Shown here: piece after piece, positions 1 to 8,379 of the stretch
How the letters are laid out: every line of letters begins with the position of its first letter
Numbering within the stretch: position 1 is the stretch's first letter
Assembly (NCBI RefSeq): GCF_016785095.1
Contig: NZ_JAEKJB010000011.1
Span: 1 to 64,000, forward strand
Source: Alloalcanivorax marinus
GTDB taxonomy: Bacteria > Pseudomonadota > Gammaproteobacteria > Pseudomonadales > Alcanivoracaceae
DNA length: 64,000 nt
Direction: 5' to 3'
Notes under the pieces: model-generated
The model's database searches: none
The model's input: the letters and a program-made list of their open reading frames with translations, nothing else
Told to the model about the DNA's origin: nothing
Translations under genes and position numbers: made by a program

Positions 1-6
1 GAGAAA

Positions 7-75
7 CAGCCCGGTGGTCCGATCTACGGCACAGGTTCAAGGACCTCAGGAGCGACTCGGGTTGCCACCGGGCTG
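7..75. repeat. Long-range inverted repeat at the window edge
   Basis: Perfect 11-base arms (CAGCCCGGTGG at 7-17 and its complement at 65-75) enclose a 47-base loop. The loop contains smaller pairings such as AGGT/ACCT, so the segment could fold as an RNA. No known RNA family was recognised, and what lies to the left is outside the window. Confidence 0.45.
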
Positions 76-118
76 ACAGGGGATGGTAGCTAATCATCTC
101 CCTGCGGAGAGACACAAG

Positions 119-181
119 GCGCGACTTCAGTCGCGATAGGGAGGCGGTATCCTCCTTGATCGCGGCTGAAGCCGCTCGTAC
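119..181. repeat. REP-like palindromic repeat, copy 1
   Basis: Two hairpin arms, GCGACTTCAGTCGC on the left and GATCGCGGCTGAAGCCGCTC on the right, are separated by about 19 bases. The same unit recurs at 15427-15493 and 27001-27078. This copy lacks the GTAGGAGC outer end on its left side. It lies downstream of the minus-strand HMG-CoA lyase gene. Confidence 0.7.
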
Positions 182-197
182 GGGGATGGGGGCGGCG

Positions 198-1121
198 CTA
201 CCACAGGCAAACGGTCTTGCCCTGTTTCTCCTGGGAATCCATCCACGAAAGAATGCGCCCGCCCAGCGGGCGCCCGGTGGCGTCGGCGGCCAGGGCGATG
301 GCCTCGCGCAGGCCCTTTATATCAATGCCGGTCTTCAGGCCGACGCTTTCCAGCAGATAGACCAGATCCTCGGTGGCCATGTTGCCGGTGGCGCCGGGAG
401 CGAACGGGCAGCCGCCCAGGCCGCCCAGGGAAGCGTCGAAGCGGCGCACGCCCAGGTCCGCCGCTTCCCAGGCCATGGCCGCCGCCAGGCCGCGGGTGTC
501 GTGCAGGTGCACGTAGAACCGCTCGGCGCCGAAGTCGCGGATCAGCGGCCCCATGATGTCCTTCATCTGGCGCGGATTGCCGCCGCCGATGGTGTCGGCG
601 ATGGCCACCTCGTCACTGCCGGCGGCGAACATGCGCTCCGCCAGGGACTGGCTCAGGCTCACCGGTACCGGGCCGTCGTAGGGGCAGGCGAACGCGCCGG
701 AAATGTAGGTGCGGGTGGCGACGCCGTCCTCCCGGGCCGCCGCCAGGATCGCCTCGCAGCTGGCCGCCGCCTGTTCCAGGCTCATGTTCAGGTTGCGCTG
801 GTTGAAGGTGTCGGTGGTGGACAGCACCAGCGCCACCGTGGGGTAGCCCGCGTCGCGGGCCAGCTGGTAGCCCTTCAGGTTGGGCACCAGGGCGGTGTAA
901 CGCAGCTCCTCGCCGCGCGGCAGCCGTTCGGTGAGGGCGGCGGCGTCCGCCATTTGCGGCACCGCCTTGGGGCTGACGAAGCTCACCGGCTCCAGATAGC
1001 GAACGCCGGCGGCCACCAGGGCCTCGGCGATGCGCGCCTTGGTATCGGTGTCCACGGGGGCGGGCTGGTTCTGCAGGCCATCACGCAGGCCCACCTCGTT
1101 GATGATCGCGGTGTCGGTCAT
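198..1121 (-). CDS. mvaB: Hydroxymethylglutaryl-CoA lyase
   Basis: Cytosolic HMGL-like TIM-barrel enzyme of 307 residues that cleaves (S)-HMG-CoA into acetyl-CoA and acetoacetate, the last step of leucine and branched-acid breakdown. EVGLRDGLQNQ near the N-terminus carries the metal- and substrate-binding Arg-Asp. GLGGCPFAPGATGN near residue 235 is the family signature with the catalytic cysteine. HLHDTRG supplies metal-binding histidines. The start at 1121 (MTDTAII) puts the conserved EVGLRDG at the usual position; an ATG 13 codons upstream is less likely. No leucine-degradation genes adjoin it. A second, distinct lyase is at 59030-59938, so this copy probably serves the general pathway. Confidence 0.9.
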   Translation of the reverse strand: MTDTAIINEVGLRDGLQNQPAPVDTDTKARIAEALVAAGVRYLEPVSFVSPKAVPQMADAAALTERLPRGEELRYTALVPNLKGYQLARDAGYPTVALVLSTTDTFNQRNLNMSLEQAAASCEAILAAAREDGVATRTYISGAFACPYDGPVPVSLSQSLAERMFAAGSDEVAIADTIGGGNPRQMKDIMGPLIRDFGAERFYVHLHDTRGLAAAMAWEAADLGVRRFDASLGGLGGCPFAPGATGNMATEDLVYLLESVGLKTGIDIKGLREAIALAADATGRPLGGRILSWMDSQEKQGKTVCLW

Positions 1122-1289
1122 GGTGTATCCCGGTGCCTTGGAGGTCCCGCAGTGTGCCATGGCGGCGTCCGGGCGGCCACACTGGCCGGGGCCGGTCAAT
1201 GGCCGCCGCTTGTTGTTATCGCAGCGGTACTCCGTTGAGTGCCGGCGGCGCTGCGGGTAGGGTCGGTGATCAAGGTACTGGAGGCCGTC

Positions 1290-2135
1290 ATGTTCTGGAT
1301 TTTGTCCGTTGTTCTGGTGGTGGTGGTGTTGATCCCCACCTACGTCACCCTGGCGTTCTATCTGGTCTGGCACTACGACCGGCGCAACTTCCCCGAGCCG
1401 GTGCTGGATCAGGCGCCGGCCACCCTGAAGGCCGGGCGCGTGCTGCGCGCCATGCTGCTGGAGGCCCTCAGCCTGACCTTTCTGGTGGCCACCTATCCGC
1501 TGCGGTTGATTCAGGACGCCTCGCCCAAGCGCGCCCGCGCCTGGGACCGGCCGCCGGTGGTGCTGATCCACGGCTACGGCGGTAACAGCGCTAATTTTCT
1601 GTGGATGCAGTGGCGCCTGCGGCGTTGGGGATTTCGCAACGTCTACGCGGTCAGTTACACGCCGCCGCACATCAATATGCGCAAGCTGTCCGGGCAGGTG
1701 GCCAGGCATGTGGAGCGCATACTGGAGCGCACCGGTGCCGACCAGGTGGACCTGGTGTGTCATTCCATGGGTGGCCCGCTGAGCCGCTACGCGATCAAGA
1801 ACCTGGGCCTGGCCGGTCGGGTCCGCAAGGTCGTTACCCTGGGCAGCCCCCATTACGGATCGCGCATCGCCGCGCTGTTCCCGGCCCGGGGCGCCGCCGC
1901 CCAAATGCGCTACCGCAGCCCCTTCGTGCGGGAGCTGGCGGAAGAGGGCGAGTGCCCCGGTGGCGCCCGCTTCTTCTGCCTCTACTCGGACATGGACAAC
2001 TTCGTGCTGCCCGCCGCCACCGCGGTGCTCGCGGACGCCGAGGAAAACCTGCACCTGCCCTACCTGGGGCACTGCTCCCTGCTCTATAGCCCCCGGGTGG
2101 CGCGGGCGGTGGCCGAACGTCTGCGCGCCGACTGA
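1290..2135 (+). CDS. Membrane-anchored lipase-like alpha/beta hydrolase
   Basis: A 281-residue protein. Residues 3-25 form one hydrophobic segment (FWILSVVLVVVVLIPTYVTL), probably a membrane anchor. The rest is an alpha/beta hydrolase fold: HGYGGNS near residue 94 is the oxyanion-hole region, CHSMGG around Ser159 is the nucleophile elbow, and LPYLGHCSLL near the C-terminus offers the catalytic His. It resembles the bacterial triacylglycerol lipase (EstA/LipA-type) group, acting on esters at the cell envelope. The start at 1290 is preceded by GGAGG at 1280-1284 and is better than the in-frame ATG at 1239. Substrate is not determinable. It is divergent from the HMG-CoA lyase gene. Confidence 0.8.
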   Translation: MFWILSVVLVVVVLIPTYVTLAFYLVWHYDRRNFPEPVLDQAPATLKAGRVLRAMLLEALSLTFLVATYPLRLIQDASPKRARAWDRPPVVLIHGYGGNSANFLWMQWRLRRWGFRNVYAVSYTPPHINMRKLSGQVARHVERILERTGADQVDLVCHSMGGPLSRYAIKNLGLAGRVRKVVTLGSPHYGSRIAALFPARGAAAQMRYRSPFVRELAEEGECPGGARFFCLYSDMDNFVLPAATAVLADAEENLHLPYLGHCSLLYSPRVARAVAERLRAD

Positions 2136-2327
2136 GGGCGCCGCTCCTCCCTCCCTGGCTCTCCCCTGTCGATTGTTGGCTTTTTGTAAGTGCGTGCACG
2201 GCGGGGTTTTCTGTCTCGAATAAAGTGGTACGTTAGTGCCACCAAGACCGTCCGGCATCCCGAGCACGGACCCCAGAACAAGAAACCGCCGTCCGGCGCC
2301 GCCGGCGTGGCGTTGGAGACAATAACC

Positions 2328-5300
2328 ATGGCAAGGCACTCCTTCCCTCTCCCGGCCCTGTTGCTGATCACTGCTCTGGCGACTTTGAGCGCCTGTGGGG
2401 GTGGCGGCGACGGCGCCGCCGGCAACGACGCGGCGCCCCGCATTGGCGAGGACGGCGGCGAGGTGTTTTTCAGCTATCCCTACGACGGCCAGCAACGGGT
2501 GTCGCCGAACACGCCGCTGGTGTTGCGGCTGTCGGCGCCGGTGAGCGACCCCTCCGGCGGCGACCTGCTGCTCCAGGATGAACAGGGCAACCCGGTGCCA
2601 CTGTCCGAGCCGGAGGTGGTAGGCGACGGACGCAGCCTGATGGTGCGTCCCGCCAATGGCCCGCTGCAGCCGGATACCCTTTACCGCCTGCGCCTCAACG
2701 GCCTGAGCGGCGACGATTTCTCTTTCGCTCTGCCCGGCGAGGGGATTCGTTTCCGCACCCGCTTCGAGCCACGGGGGCCCAACCAGGAACGGCGCCGCGA
2801 AGGACCGCTGCGGTTGGTGGAGATGAGCCCGGACGGCGAGCAACTGCCGGCCATGGATTTCGCCACCTGGCGCCTGCGTTTCAGCCGCCTCCTGGACACC
2901 CGCAGCCTGGTCTATGGGCAGTCGGTGCGTCTTACCCGGGGCAATGAACTGGTGCCGGCGGTGCTGCTGGCCCAGAACGATGCCATCAGCCTGGACCCGC
3001 GCCAGGATCTACAGCCCGGCGAGCGCTACACCCTGACCCTGGACGGCTCGATCCGCGCCTTTGATGGCACCACCCTGGGCGAAACCGTGGAGCGAAGCTG
3101 GGTGGCCCGGGATTCCCGGCCCCGCTCGGTGATGGTCCAGGACACGCCGGCGGGCAGCGACCGGCCGGATTCCTGCCACGCGGATGACGCCCGGCGGTCG
3201 TTGTTGTCCGGCGCGCCGCTCAACTGCGTGCCCATCGATGCCGTGCTGCTGGGCGACCGCGACGCCACCCAGCAAAGCGGCGATGTGTTCACCGAGCTGG
3301 CCTACCAGCCCAACTTCCCGCTGGTGTCGCCGCTGCGCATCGCCCGGGGCAGCCTGCTCCGGGGCAGCAACGTGAGCGTCAAGGTGGCCGGCACCGTACC
3401 CGCCGGCATCGAGACCGGCGACGTCACCGTGACCTTCCTGTCCGACGCCACCGGCTACCTGATGCCCAACCACTACAGCACCGACGACGACGCCCCCCGC
3501 CAGGTGCGCCTGTACGTGGACATGGCGATGACCGCCGAAAACCCGGAAGCCAACGGCGGCCTCAGCCAGACCCTGCTGCAGGTGGAGCTGGTGGGCCTGG
3601 TGCGCACCCGGGGCGCCAGCCTGATCATGGACGCGCTGGGAGTGGTGGAACCGGAGGTGCTGGGCCAGGAAACCGGGTTCGGTCTGCTCAGCCTGCACAC
3701 CGAATCCTACCCGGACCAGATCGGCGCGCCGACGCCTATCCCCGACACGACCCCGCCGGTGCTGCAATCAATGACGCCGCTGATCAACCAGGATGGCCTG
3801 GCGCCCACCGTGAAACCCGGCGACCCGCTGGTGCTCAACTTCAGCGAGCCGCTGGACCCGGTCAGCGTGGAGCAGGCCCTGACCCTGACCCGGGCCGGCC
3901 AGGTGGAGCCGTTTGACTGGTCCCTGGACGGCGCCACCCTGGTGGTGCGCCCGCTCACCCCGCTGCGCCCCGGCGACCCGTACCAGGTCGCCCTGAATGA
4001 CCGCGCCACCGATCTGGCCGACCCGCCCAACCCGCTGGTGCCGGTAAGCCGGGAGTTCCACTTGCCGGCGCTGGTGGGCGACCCGGTGGCGCCGGTGGCC
4101 ACCACCACCTATCCCGGTTTCCCCTGCGCGGTGGACAAGACCACCTGGAACATCGCCGATGGAGACCATGGCGTCTGCCGGGGCGGCGGCGCCGACGATG
4201 ATCACCTGCCGGTGTCGCGGCTGCCCGCCAAACGACCGATCCGCGTCACCTTCTCCCAGGACATCGACCCGGAATCGGTGATTCTCGGCCAGAGCTGCAA
4301 TGAAGGCAGCTTCCGGGTCGAGCGCGTGGTGACCGACGCCAGCGGCGCGCCGGTGATCCGCAACGACGGCGATAAACGCAAATACGACTGCCAGACGGCG
4401 GTCCCCGGCCGCCTTGAAAAGAGCGCCCGCATCCTGACCTTCGTCCCCGACCGGCCCTGGGAGCCCGGCGTGGCCTACCGCTACAAGCTGCAATCGGTGA
4501 ATCGAGCCTCCGGGCAGGCCGCCGACGACTGCCGCGGCGGCGAGGCGATCTGCTCCAGCGCCGGCATGCGCCTGCAAACCGCCCTGTTGGAAGCGCCCGA
4601 ACCCGACTGGGGCGGCCCGGACATGGAGATCCATTTCCGGGGCGAACCCGCCCGCGAGGGCGTGTTCCAGGCGCTGGATAACCTGCCCAGCGCCGACGTC
4701 AACGGCAACGGCCGCTTCGACGACGGCGAACCGGGCTACATCGGTGGCCAGCCGGGCTTCAACACCACCCGCCTCCAGGTACTGGGCGGCAGCGCTCTGA
4801 CCCAGAACCCGCGCCTGAGCTGCGGTACTCCCGAGGCCTGTGACATCCAGGTGGTGGGCGGTCTCAATTCGGAAGTACTCGGGCCTGGCGTCTACGACGA
4901 CCCCTCCACGCCCGAGGAAGAGCGCATCCCCGGGGTAAGGGTGGCGCTGCATCCGACCCTGATCCTGGCCTCCTCGGTGACGGTCAAGGCGGATGTGTTG
5001 ATCGAAGGCGGCATTCCCATCGAGAGCCCCACCGGCACCCAGGTAATGCGCATGCGCTACACCTGCGCCGCCGGCGATGGCGACGGCGCCTGCGGTGACA
5101 ACGATGGCCTGATCCCCGGCTGGATTCTGGAAACCGAGGATGGCCCGGAATTCCGCGCCAAAGTGGACCTGTATCTCGACGCGCCCTACCTGGAAGCGCC
5201 CCTGGGCGGCGAGCACAACCAGCACAGCTACCCGCTGACCATGGATCTGGCCGGCCCGCTCACCTTCCTGCCCAACGGGCGCATGGCGATCCAGCAATAC

Positions 5301-5429
5301 AACCGCAACCCGATTCCGGTGAACGTGGAACTGAGCAAACTGTTGCTGTTTCTCAGCGCCAGCATCAACCTCCAGATCCCGGAAGGGGCGGTGAAACTGC
5401 AGTATCTGGGCGTGCCGATAAAACGTTGA
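2328..5429 (+). CDS. Large Ig-like-domain lipoprotein of unknown function
   Basis: A 1033-residue protein with a lipoprotein signal peptide: lipobox LSAC with Cys23, followed by a glycine run. It carries bacterial Ig-like (Big_5/SbsA-type) repeats, seen as RVSPNTPLVLRLSAPV near the N-terminus, PTVKPGDPLVLNFSEPLDP near residue 500, and RPIRVTFSQDIDPESV near 640. A calcium-loop-like stretch, DVNGNGRFDDGEPG, lies near 790. Several Cys pairs fit an exported protein. It probably sits in the outer membrane facing either side. The start at 2328 was chosen for the signal peptide and the GGAGA upstream; the ORF is open back to 2190. No enzymatic motif was seen. Confidence 0.75.
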   Translation: MARHSFPLPALLLITALATLSACGGGGDGAAGNDAAPRIGEDGGEVFFSYPYDGQQRVSPNTPLVLRLSAPVSDPSGGDLLLQDEQGNPVPLSEPEVVGDGRSLMVRPANGPLQPDTLYRLRLNGLSGDDFSFALPGEGIRFRTRFEPRGPNQERRREGPLRLVEMSPDGEQLPAMDFATWRLRFSRLLDTRSLVYGQSVRLTRGNELVPAVLLAQNDAISLDPRQDLQPGERYTLTLDGSIRAFDGTTLGETVERSWVARDSRPRSVMVQDTPAGSDRPDSCHADDARRSLLSGAPLNCVPIDAVLLGDRDATQQSGDVFTELAYQPNFPLVSPLRIARGSLLRGSNVSVKVAGTVPAGIETGDVTVTFLSDATGYLMPNHYSTDDDAPRQVRLYVDMAMTAENPEANGGLSQTLLQVELVGLVRTRGASLIMDALGVVEPEVLGQETGFGLLSLHTESYPDQIGAPTPIPDTTPPVLQSMTPLINQDGLAPTVKPGDPLVLNFSEPLDPVSVEQALTLTRAGQVEPFDWSLDGATLVVRPLTPLRPGDPYQVALNDRATDLADPPNPLVPVSREFHLPALVGDPVAPVATTTYPGFPCAVDKTTWNIADGDHGVCRGGGADDDHLPVSRLPAKRPIRVTFSQDIDPESVILGQSCNEGSFRVERVVTDASGAPVIRNDGDKRKYDCQTAVPGRLEKSARILTFVPDRPWEPGVAYRYKLQSVNRASGQAADDCRGGEAICSSAGMRLQTALLEAPEPDWGGPDMEIHFRGEPAREGVFQALDNLPSADVNGNGRFDDGEPGYIGGQPGFNTTRLQVLGGSALTQNPRLSCGTPEACDIQVVGGLNSEVLGPGVYDDPSTPEEERIPGVRVALHPTLILASSVTVKADVLIEGGIPIESPTGTQVMRMRYTCAAGDGDGACGDNDGLIPGWILETEDGPEFRAKVDLYLDAPYLEAPLGGEHNQHSYPLTMDLAGPLTFLPNGRMAIQQYNRNPIPVNVELSKLLLFLSASINLQIPEGAVKLQYLGVPIKR

Positions 5430-5502
5430 CGCGGCTCAGTATTGCACCGCCAGGGAAGGCGTAGCATGGTGTCAGTGACAATCAGAAAAGGGGAGAGGCA
5501 CC

Positions 5503-5952
5503 ATGAGTGAATACGGCGCCACCGTGGCCTGGCATCTGGCTCCGGATGCCAGTTTCGACTACGACAGCTTCGACCGGTCCCATGAGTGGACCTTCGCCGG
5601 CGGTGAAGTGGTTCAGGCCTCCGCGTCACCGGAGTTCTTCGGCTCCGCAAACCGGGTCAATCCCGATGAGGCGGTGATCGCCGCCACCGCCAGTTGTCAC
5701 ATGCTCACCTTCCTGTCCATCGCCGCCAAGCAGCGCCTCAAGGTGCTCAGCTACGTGGACCGCCCCCAGGGCGTGGTGGAAAAGAACGAGGACGGGCGCA
5801 TGGCGATCACCCGCATTGAGCTGCACCCCCGGGTGGTGTTCGACGCGGAGCCGGAACCGGCGGCCCTGAAGAAACTCCACGACGCCGCCCACCGCAACTG
5901 CTTCGTCGCCAACTCCCTGCGCGCCGAAGTGGTGGTTCAGCCCGACGACTGA
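5503..5952 (+). CDS. OsmC family peroxiredoxin-like protein
   Basis: A 149-residue protein of the OsmC/Ohr superfamily. These small cytosolic thiol peroxidases reduce organic hydroperoxides or act in hydroperoxide stress. The two family cysteines are present: Cys65 in ATASCHMLTFL and Cys133 in HRNCFVANSL. The long N-terminal segment with FDRSHEW places it in the general OsmC-like subgroup rather than Ohr proper. A GGGGAGAG ribosome-binding site precedes the ATG. It stands alone, upstream of an acyl-CoA dehydrogenase gene on the same strand with about 120 bases between. Confidence 0.88.
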   Translation: MSEYGATVAWHLAPDASFDYDSFDRSHEWTFAGGEVVQASASPEFFGSANRVNPDEAVIAATASCHMLTFLSIAAKQRLKVLSYVDRPQGVVEKNEDGRMAITRIELHPRVVFDAEPEPAALKKLHDAAHRNCFVANSLRAEVVVQPDD

Positions 5953-6073
5953 CCGCCCGCCCCGTGACCGGCCGGCCACGCCCGGTCGGCGACCGCGCGG
6001 CTCCGAGCCGCTAAACTGTCGCCTTCCCCGGCGGCCCGTCGCCGCTTTTCTGCCGTTGTAGAGAGGGCGCCCC

Positions 6074-7213
6074 ATGCTTGATCAGAACGAAATCGACCTG
6101 TTCCGCGACAATGTCCGCAAGTTCCTGGAGAAGGAAGTGCAACCCCACTACGACCAGTGGGAAAAGGACGAAAAACTGCCCCGCGAACTCTGGAACCGGA
6201 TGGGTGAGAACGGCCTGCTGTGCGTGGACGTGCCCGAGCAGTACGGCGGCTTCGGCGCCGACTTCCGGCTCTCCGCCGTGATGGTGGAAGAAGCCTCGCG
6301 CATGGGCTTCGGCGCCCTGGCCTCCAACCTCTCCGTGCATTCCGACATCGTTGCCCCCTACATCCTCCACCTGGGCACCGAGGAGCAAAAACAAACCTGG
6401 CTGCCGAAAATGGTCACCGGTGAAGCCGTGGGCTCCATCGGCATGACCGAACCCGGCGCCGGCTCCGACCTGCAAGGCATGAAAACCCGCGCCGAAAAAG
6501 ACGGCGACGGCTATGTCATCAACGGCCAGAAAACCTTCATCACCAACGGCCAGCACTGCGACGTCATCGTGCTCGCCACCAAGACCGATCCCAACGCCGG
6601 CGCCAAGGGCGTCACCCTGTTCACCGTGGACGCCTCCCTGCCGGGCTTCTCCCGGGGCCGCAACCTGGAGAAGATGGGCCACCACGCCGCCGACACCTCC
6701 GAGCTGTTCTTCGAAAGCGTCAAAGTCGGCGCCGACCAGATCCTCGGCGGCGAAGGCAAAGGCTTCTTCAACCTGATGAACGAACTGCCCCGCGAACGCC
6801 TGATCCTGGCGCTGGGCGCCGTCGCCGCCTGCGAAGGCATGATCGACCGCACCGTCACCTACACCCAGGAGCGCCAGGCCTTCGGCCAATCGATCAGCAA
6901 ATTCCAGAACACCCGCTTCGTGCTGGCGGACCTGCACGCCCAGGTCCAGGTCAACAAAGCCTTCTGCGCCCAATGCACCGACCAATACGACCGTGGCGAA
7001 CTCAGCACCACCAACGCCTCCATCGCCAAACTCACCACCACCGAACTGCAAGGCAAGGTCGCCGACCAATGCCTGCAACTGTTCGGCGGCTACGGCTACA
7101 TGAAGGAATACCCCATCTCCCGGGACTTCGTGGACGCCCGCATCCAGCGCATCTACGGCGGTACCAGCGAGATCATGAAGGAAATCATCGCCCGGGATAT
7201 TCTCGGCCGCTGA
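6074..7213 (+). CDS. Acyl-CoA dehydrogenase, LCAD/IVD-like active site
   Basis: FAD enzyme of 379 residues that oxidises acyl-CoA to enoyl-CoA in fatty-acid or branched-chain degradation. It shows the N-terminal helical domain, then the FAD/substrate motif MTEPGAGSDLQGM, then QERQAFGQ and the C-terminal helical domain. The usual MCAD catalytic Glu position reads IYGGTSEIMKE, with glycine there. The base is instead Glu254 in AACEGMID, as in long-chain and isovaleryl-CoA dehydrogenases. The convergent thioesterase gene ends 6 bases away. The physiological substrate cannot be fixed from sequence; long-chain or branched acyl-CoA is likely. Confidence 0.88.
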   Translation: MLDQNEIDLFRDNVRKFLEKEVQPHYDQWEKDEKLPRELWNRMGENGLLCVDVPEQYGGFGADFRLSAVMVEEASRMGFGALASNLSVHSDIVAPYILHLGTEEQKQTWLPKMVTGEAVGSIGMTEPGAGSDLQGMKTRAEKDGDGYVINGQKTFITNGQHCDVIVLATKTDPNAGAKGVTLFTVDASLPGFSRGRNLEKMGHHAADTSELFFESVKVGADQILGGEGKGFFNLMNELPRERLILALGAVAACEGMIDRTVTYTQERQAFGQSISKFQNTRFVLADLHAQVQVNKAFCAQCTDQYDRGELSTTNASIAKLTTTELQGKVADQCLQLFGGYGYMKEYPISRDFVDARIQRIYGGTSEIMKEIIARDILGR

Positions 7214-7219
7214 TCCGCC

Positions 7220-7636
7220 CTAAGCCGCCGGCGCCATGATGGTGCCCTGCGCCACGGCGCACAGGGTCTCGGCGCCGTCGTCGGCCACCGCGAACAGATC
7301 GCACCGGCATACCGCCGCCTGGCGGCCCGCGCTCTCCACCCGGGCGCGGGCCACCAGGGTGTCGCCCTTGGCCGCCTTCACGTAGTTGATCTTGAACTCC
7401 AGCGTCAGGCCGTCGCCGTACAGCGAACCACCGGCGAAGGTCAGGGCGTTGTCCGCCAGATAGCTGAGCACGCCGCCGTGGGGGCGACCGTGCTGTTGCA
7501 GGAACTCCGGTTTCAGCGCCAGGGAAAGCTGGGCCTCCCCCTCCACGAAACGATCCAGGCGCGTCCCCAGGAAACGGCTGAACGGCTGGGCCTCCAGCAC
7601 GCGTTCACCCAGGGCCTGCAATTCTTGCGGTGTCAT
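7220..7636 (-). CDS. PaaI-type hotdog thioesterase
   Basis: A 138-residue single hotdog-domain protein of the PaaI/YbgC-like acyl-CoA thioesterase family. QQHGRPHGGVLSYLADNA is the family signature (HGG followed by the Ala/Asp helix) that forms the active site. It would hydrolyse aromatic or medium-chain acyl-CoA to free CoA in the cytosol. It is transcribed divergently from a TetR gene, with only 54 bases between them holding a palindromic operator, so the TetR protein very probably controls it. It converges with the acyl-CoA dehydrogenase gene, consistent with acyl-CoA metabolism. Confidence 0.85.
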   Translation of the reverse strand: MTPQELQALGERVLEAQPFSRFLGTRLDRFVEGEAQLSLALKPEFLQQHGRPHGGVLSYLADNALTFAGGSLYGDGLTLEFKINYVKAAKGDTLVARARVESAGRQAAVCRCDLFAVADDGAETLCAVAQGTIMAPAA

Positions 7637-7660
7637 GGCAACCTCTAGGAAACAATCGGT

Positions 7661-7688
7661 TAGAATATAGTTCTAGAATAGGATTCTA
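7661..7688. promoter_or_regulatory. Twin palindromic TetR operator
   Basis: Two overlapping inverted repeats fill the divergent promoter region: TAGAA-N5-TTCTA at 7661-7675 and the perfect TAGAAT-AGG-ATTCTA at 7674-7688, ending two bases before the regulator's ATG. The repeated half-site and its position between the thioesterase gene and the TetR gene fit an autoregulatory operator for the protein at 7691. Confidence 0.75.
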
Positions 7689-7690
7689 GT

Positions 7691-8287
7691 ATGAGCGAAG
7701 CAACCCCCATGCGGCACCGTCCCGGTGCCCGGGAGCGGGTGCTGGCGGCGGCCCTGGCCTGCGCCACCGAAAGCGGCATGGACGCGGTCACCATTGACGC
7801 CATCCGCGCCCGCAGCGGCGTCAGCGTGGGCAGCCTCTACCACCATTTCGGCGACAAACAGGGCGTGTTCACCGCCCTGTTCGTCGCCGGCGTGGAGCAC
7901 TTCGGCGAAATCGCCATGGCCGCCATGGCCCGGGGCGACTCCGCCGAAGCAGGCCTGCGCGCCCTGGTCGGCGACTACCTGGAATGGATCGTGGCGCACC
8001 CGGACTGGGCCCGCTTCCTGCTCACCGCCCGCCCCCGCCTGGAAAGCCAGGCCGGCCCGCAGTTACGCGACGCCAACGGCCGCTACTTCACCGCCCTGAG
8101 CCACTGGCTCAACCGCTGGCCGGAAACCCGGCCCCTGGCCCGCCGCCCCGCCCTGGTGCTGGCGCTGGTATTCGGCCCGGTGGACTACCTCGCCCGCCCC
8201 TGGCTCGACGGCCTGATGCCCGCCAGCCCCCTGGAACACCGAGAAGCCCTGGCCGACGGCGTGGTGCGGGCCCTCCTGGGCCACTGA
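7691..8287 (+). CDS. TetR/AcrR family transcriptional regulator
   Basis: A 198-residue one-component repressor. The N-terminal TetR helix-turn-helix spans about residues 12-58: RVLAAALACATESG, then the recognition region VSVGSLYHHFGDKQG. The remaining helical domain is the ligand-binding and dimerisation part. The start lies two bases downstream of the palindromic operator, so autorepression is likely. The divergent target is a PaaI-type thioesterase, suggesting an acyl-CoA or fatty-acid-related effector; that is inference. Confidence 0.87.
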   Translation: MSEATPMRHRPGARERVLAAALACATESGMDAVTIDAIRARSGVSVGSLYHHFGDKQGVFTALFVAGVEHFGEIAMAAMARGDSAEAGLRALVGDYLEWIVAHPDWARFLLTARPRLESQAGPQLRDANGRYFTALSHWLNRWPETRPLARRPALVLALVFGPVDYLARPWLDGLMPASPLEHREALADGVVRALLGH

Positions 8288-8379
8288 AGTCCACCAGTCG
8301 CACCCCCCAGATGGGGCATGCGCCCCGGTTCCGGAGCGCGGATTATCCGGCGTATACCTTCATCACAGGGGACGCCACC

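Noticed and set aside
7..75. TPP riboswitch on the minus strand (CTGAGG and TTGAACCTG are present)
   Set aside because: The conserved TPP core and spacing are not complete and no thiamin gene follows; resemblance is limited to two short boxes.
198..2843. Reading the minus-strand frame through to 2843 as one 881-residue protein with the HMG-CoA lyase
   Set aside because: Only the last 307 residues match a family; the remainder is antisense to the lipase and lipoprotein genes.
3768..5297. 509-codon minus-strand frame inside the Ig-like lipoprotein gene
   Set aside because: Shadow frame; the plus strand has a signal peptide and recognisable Ig-like units.
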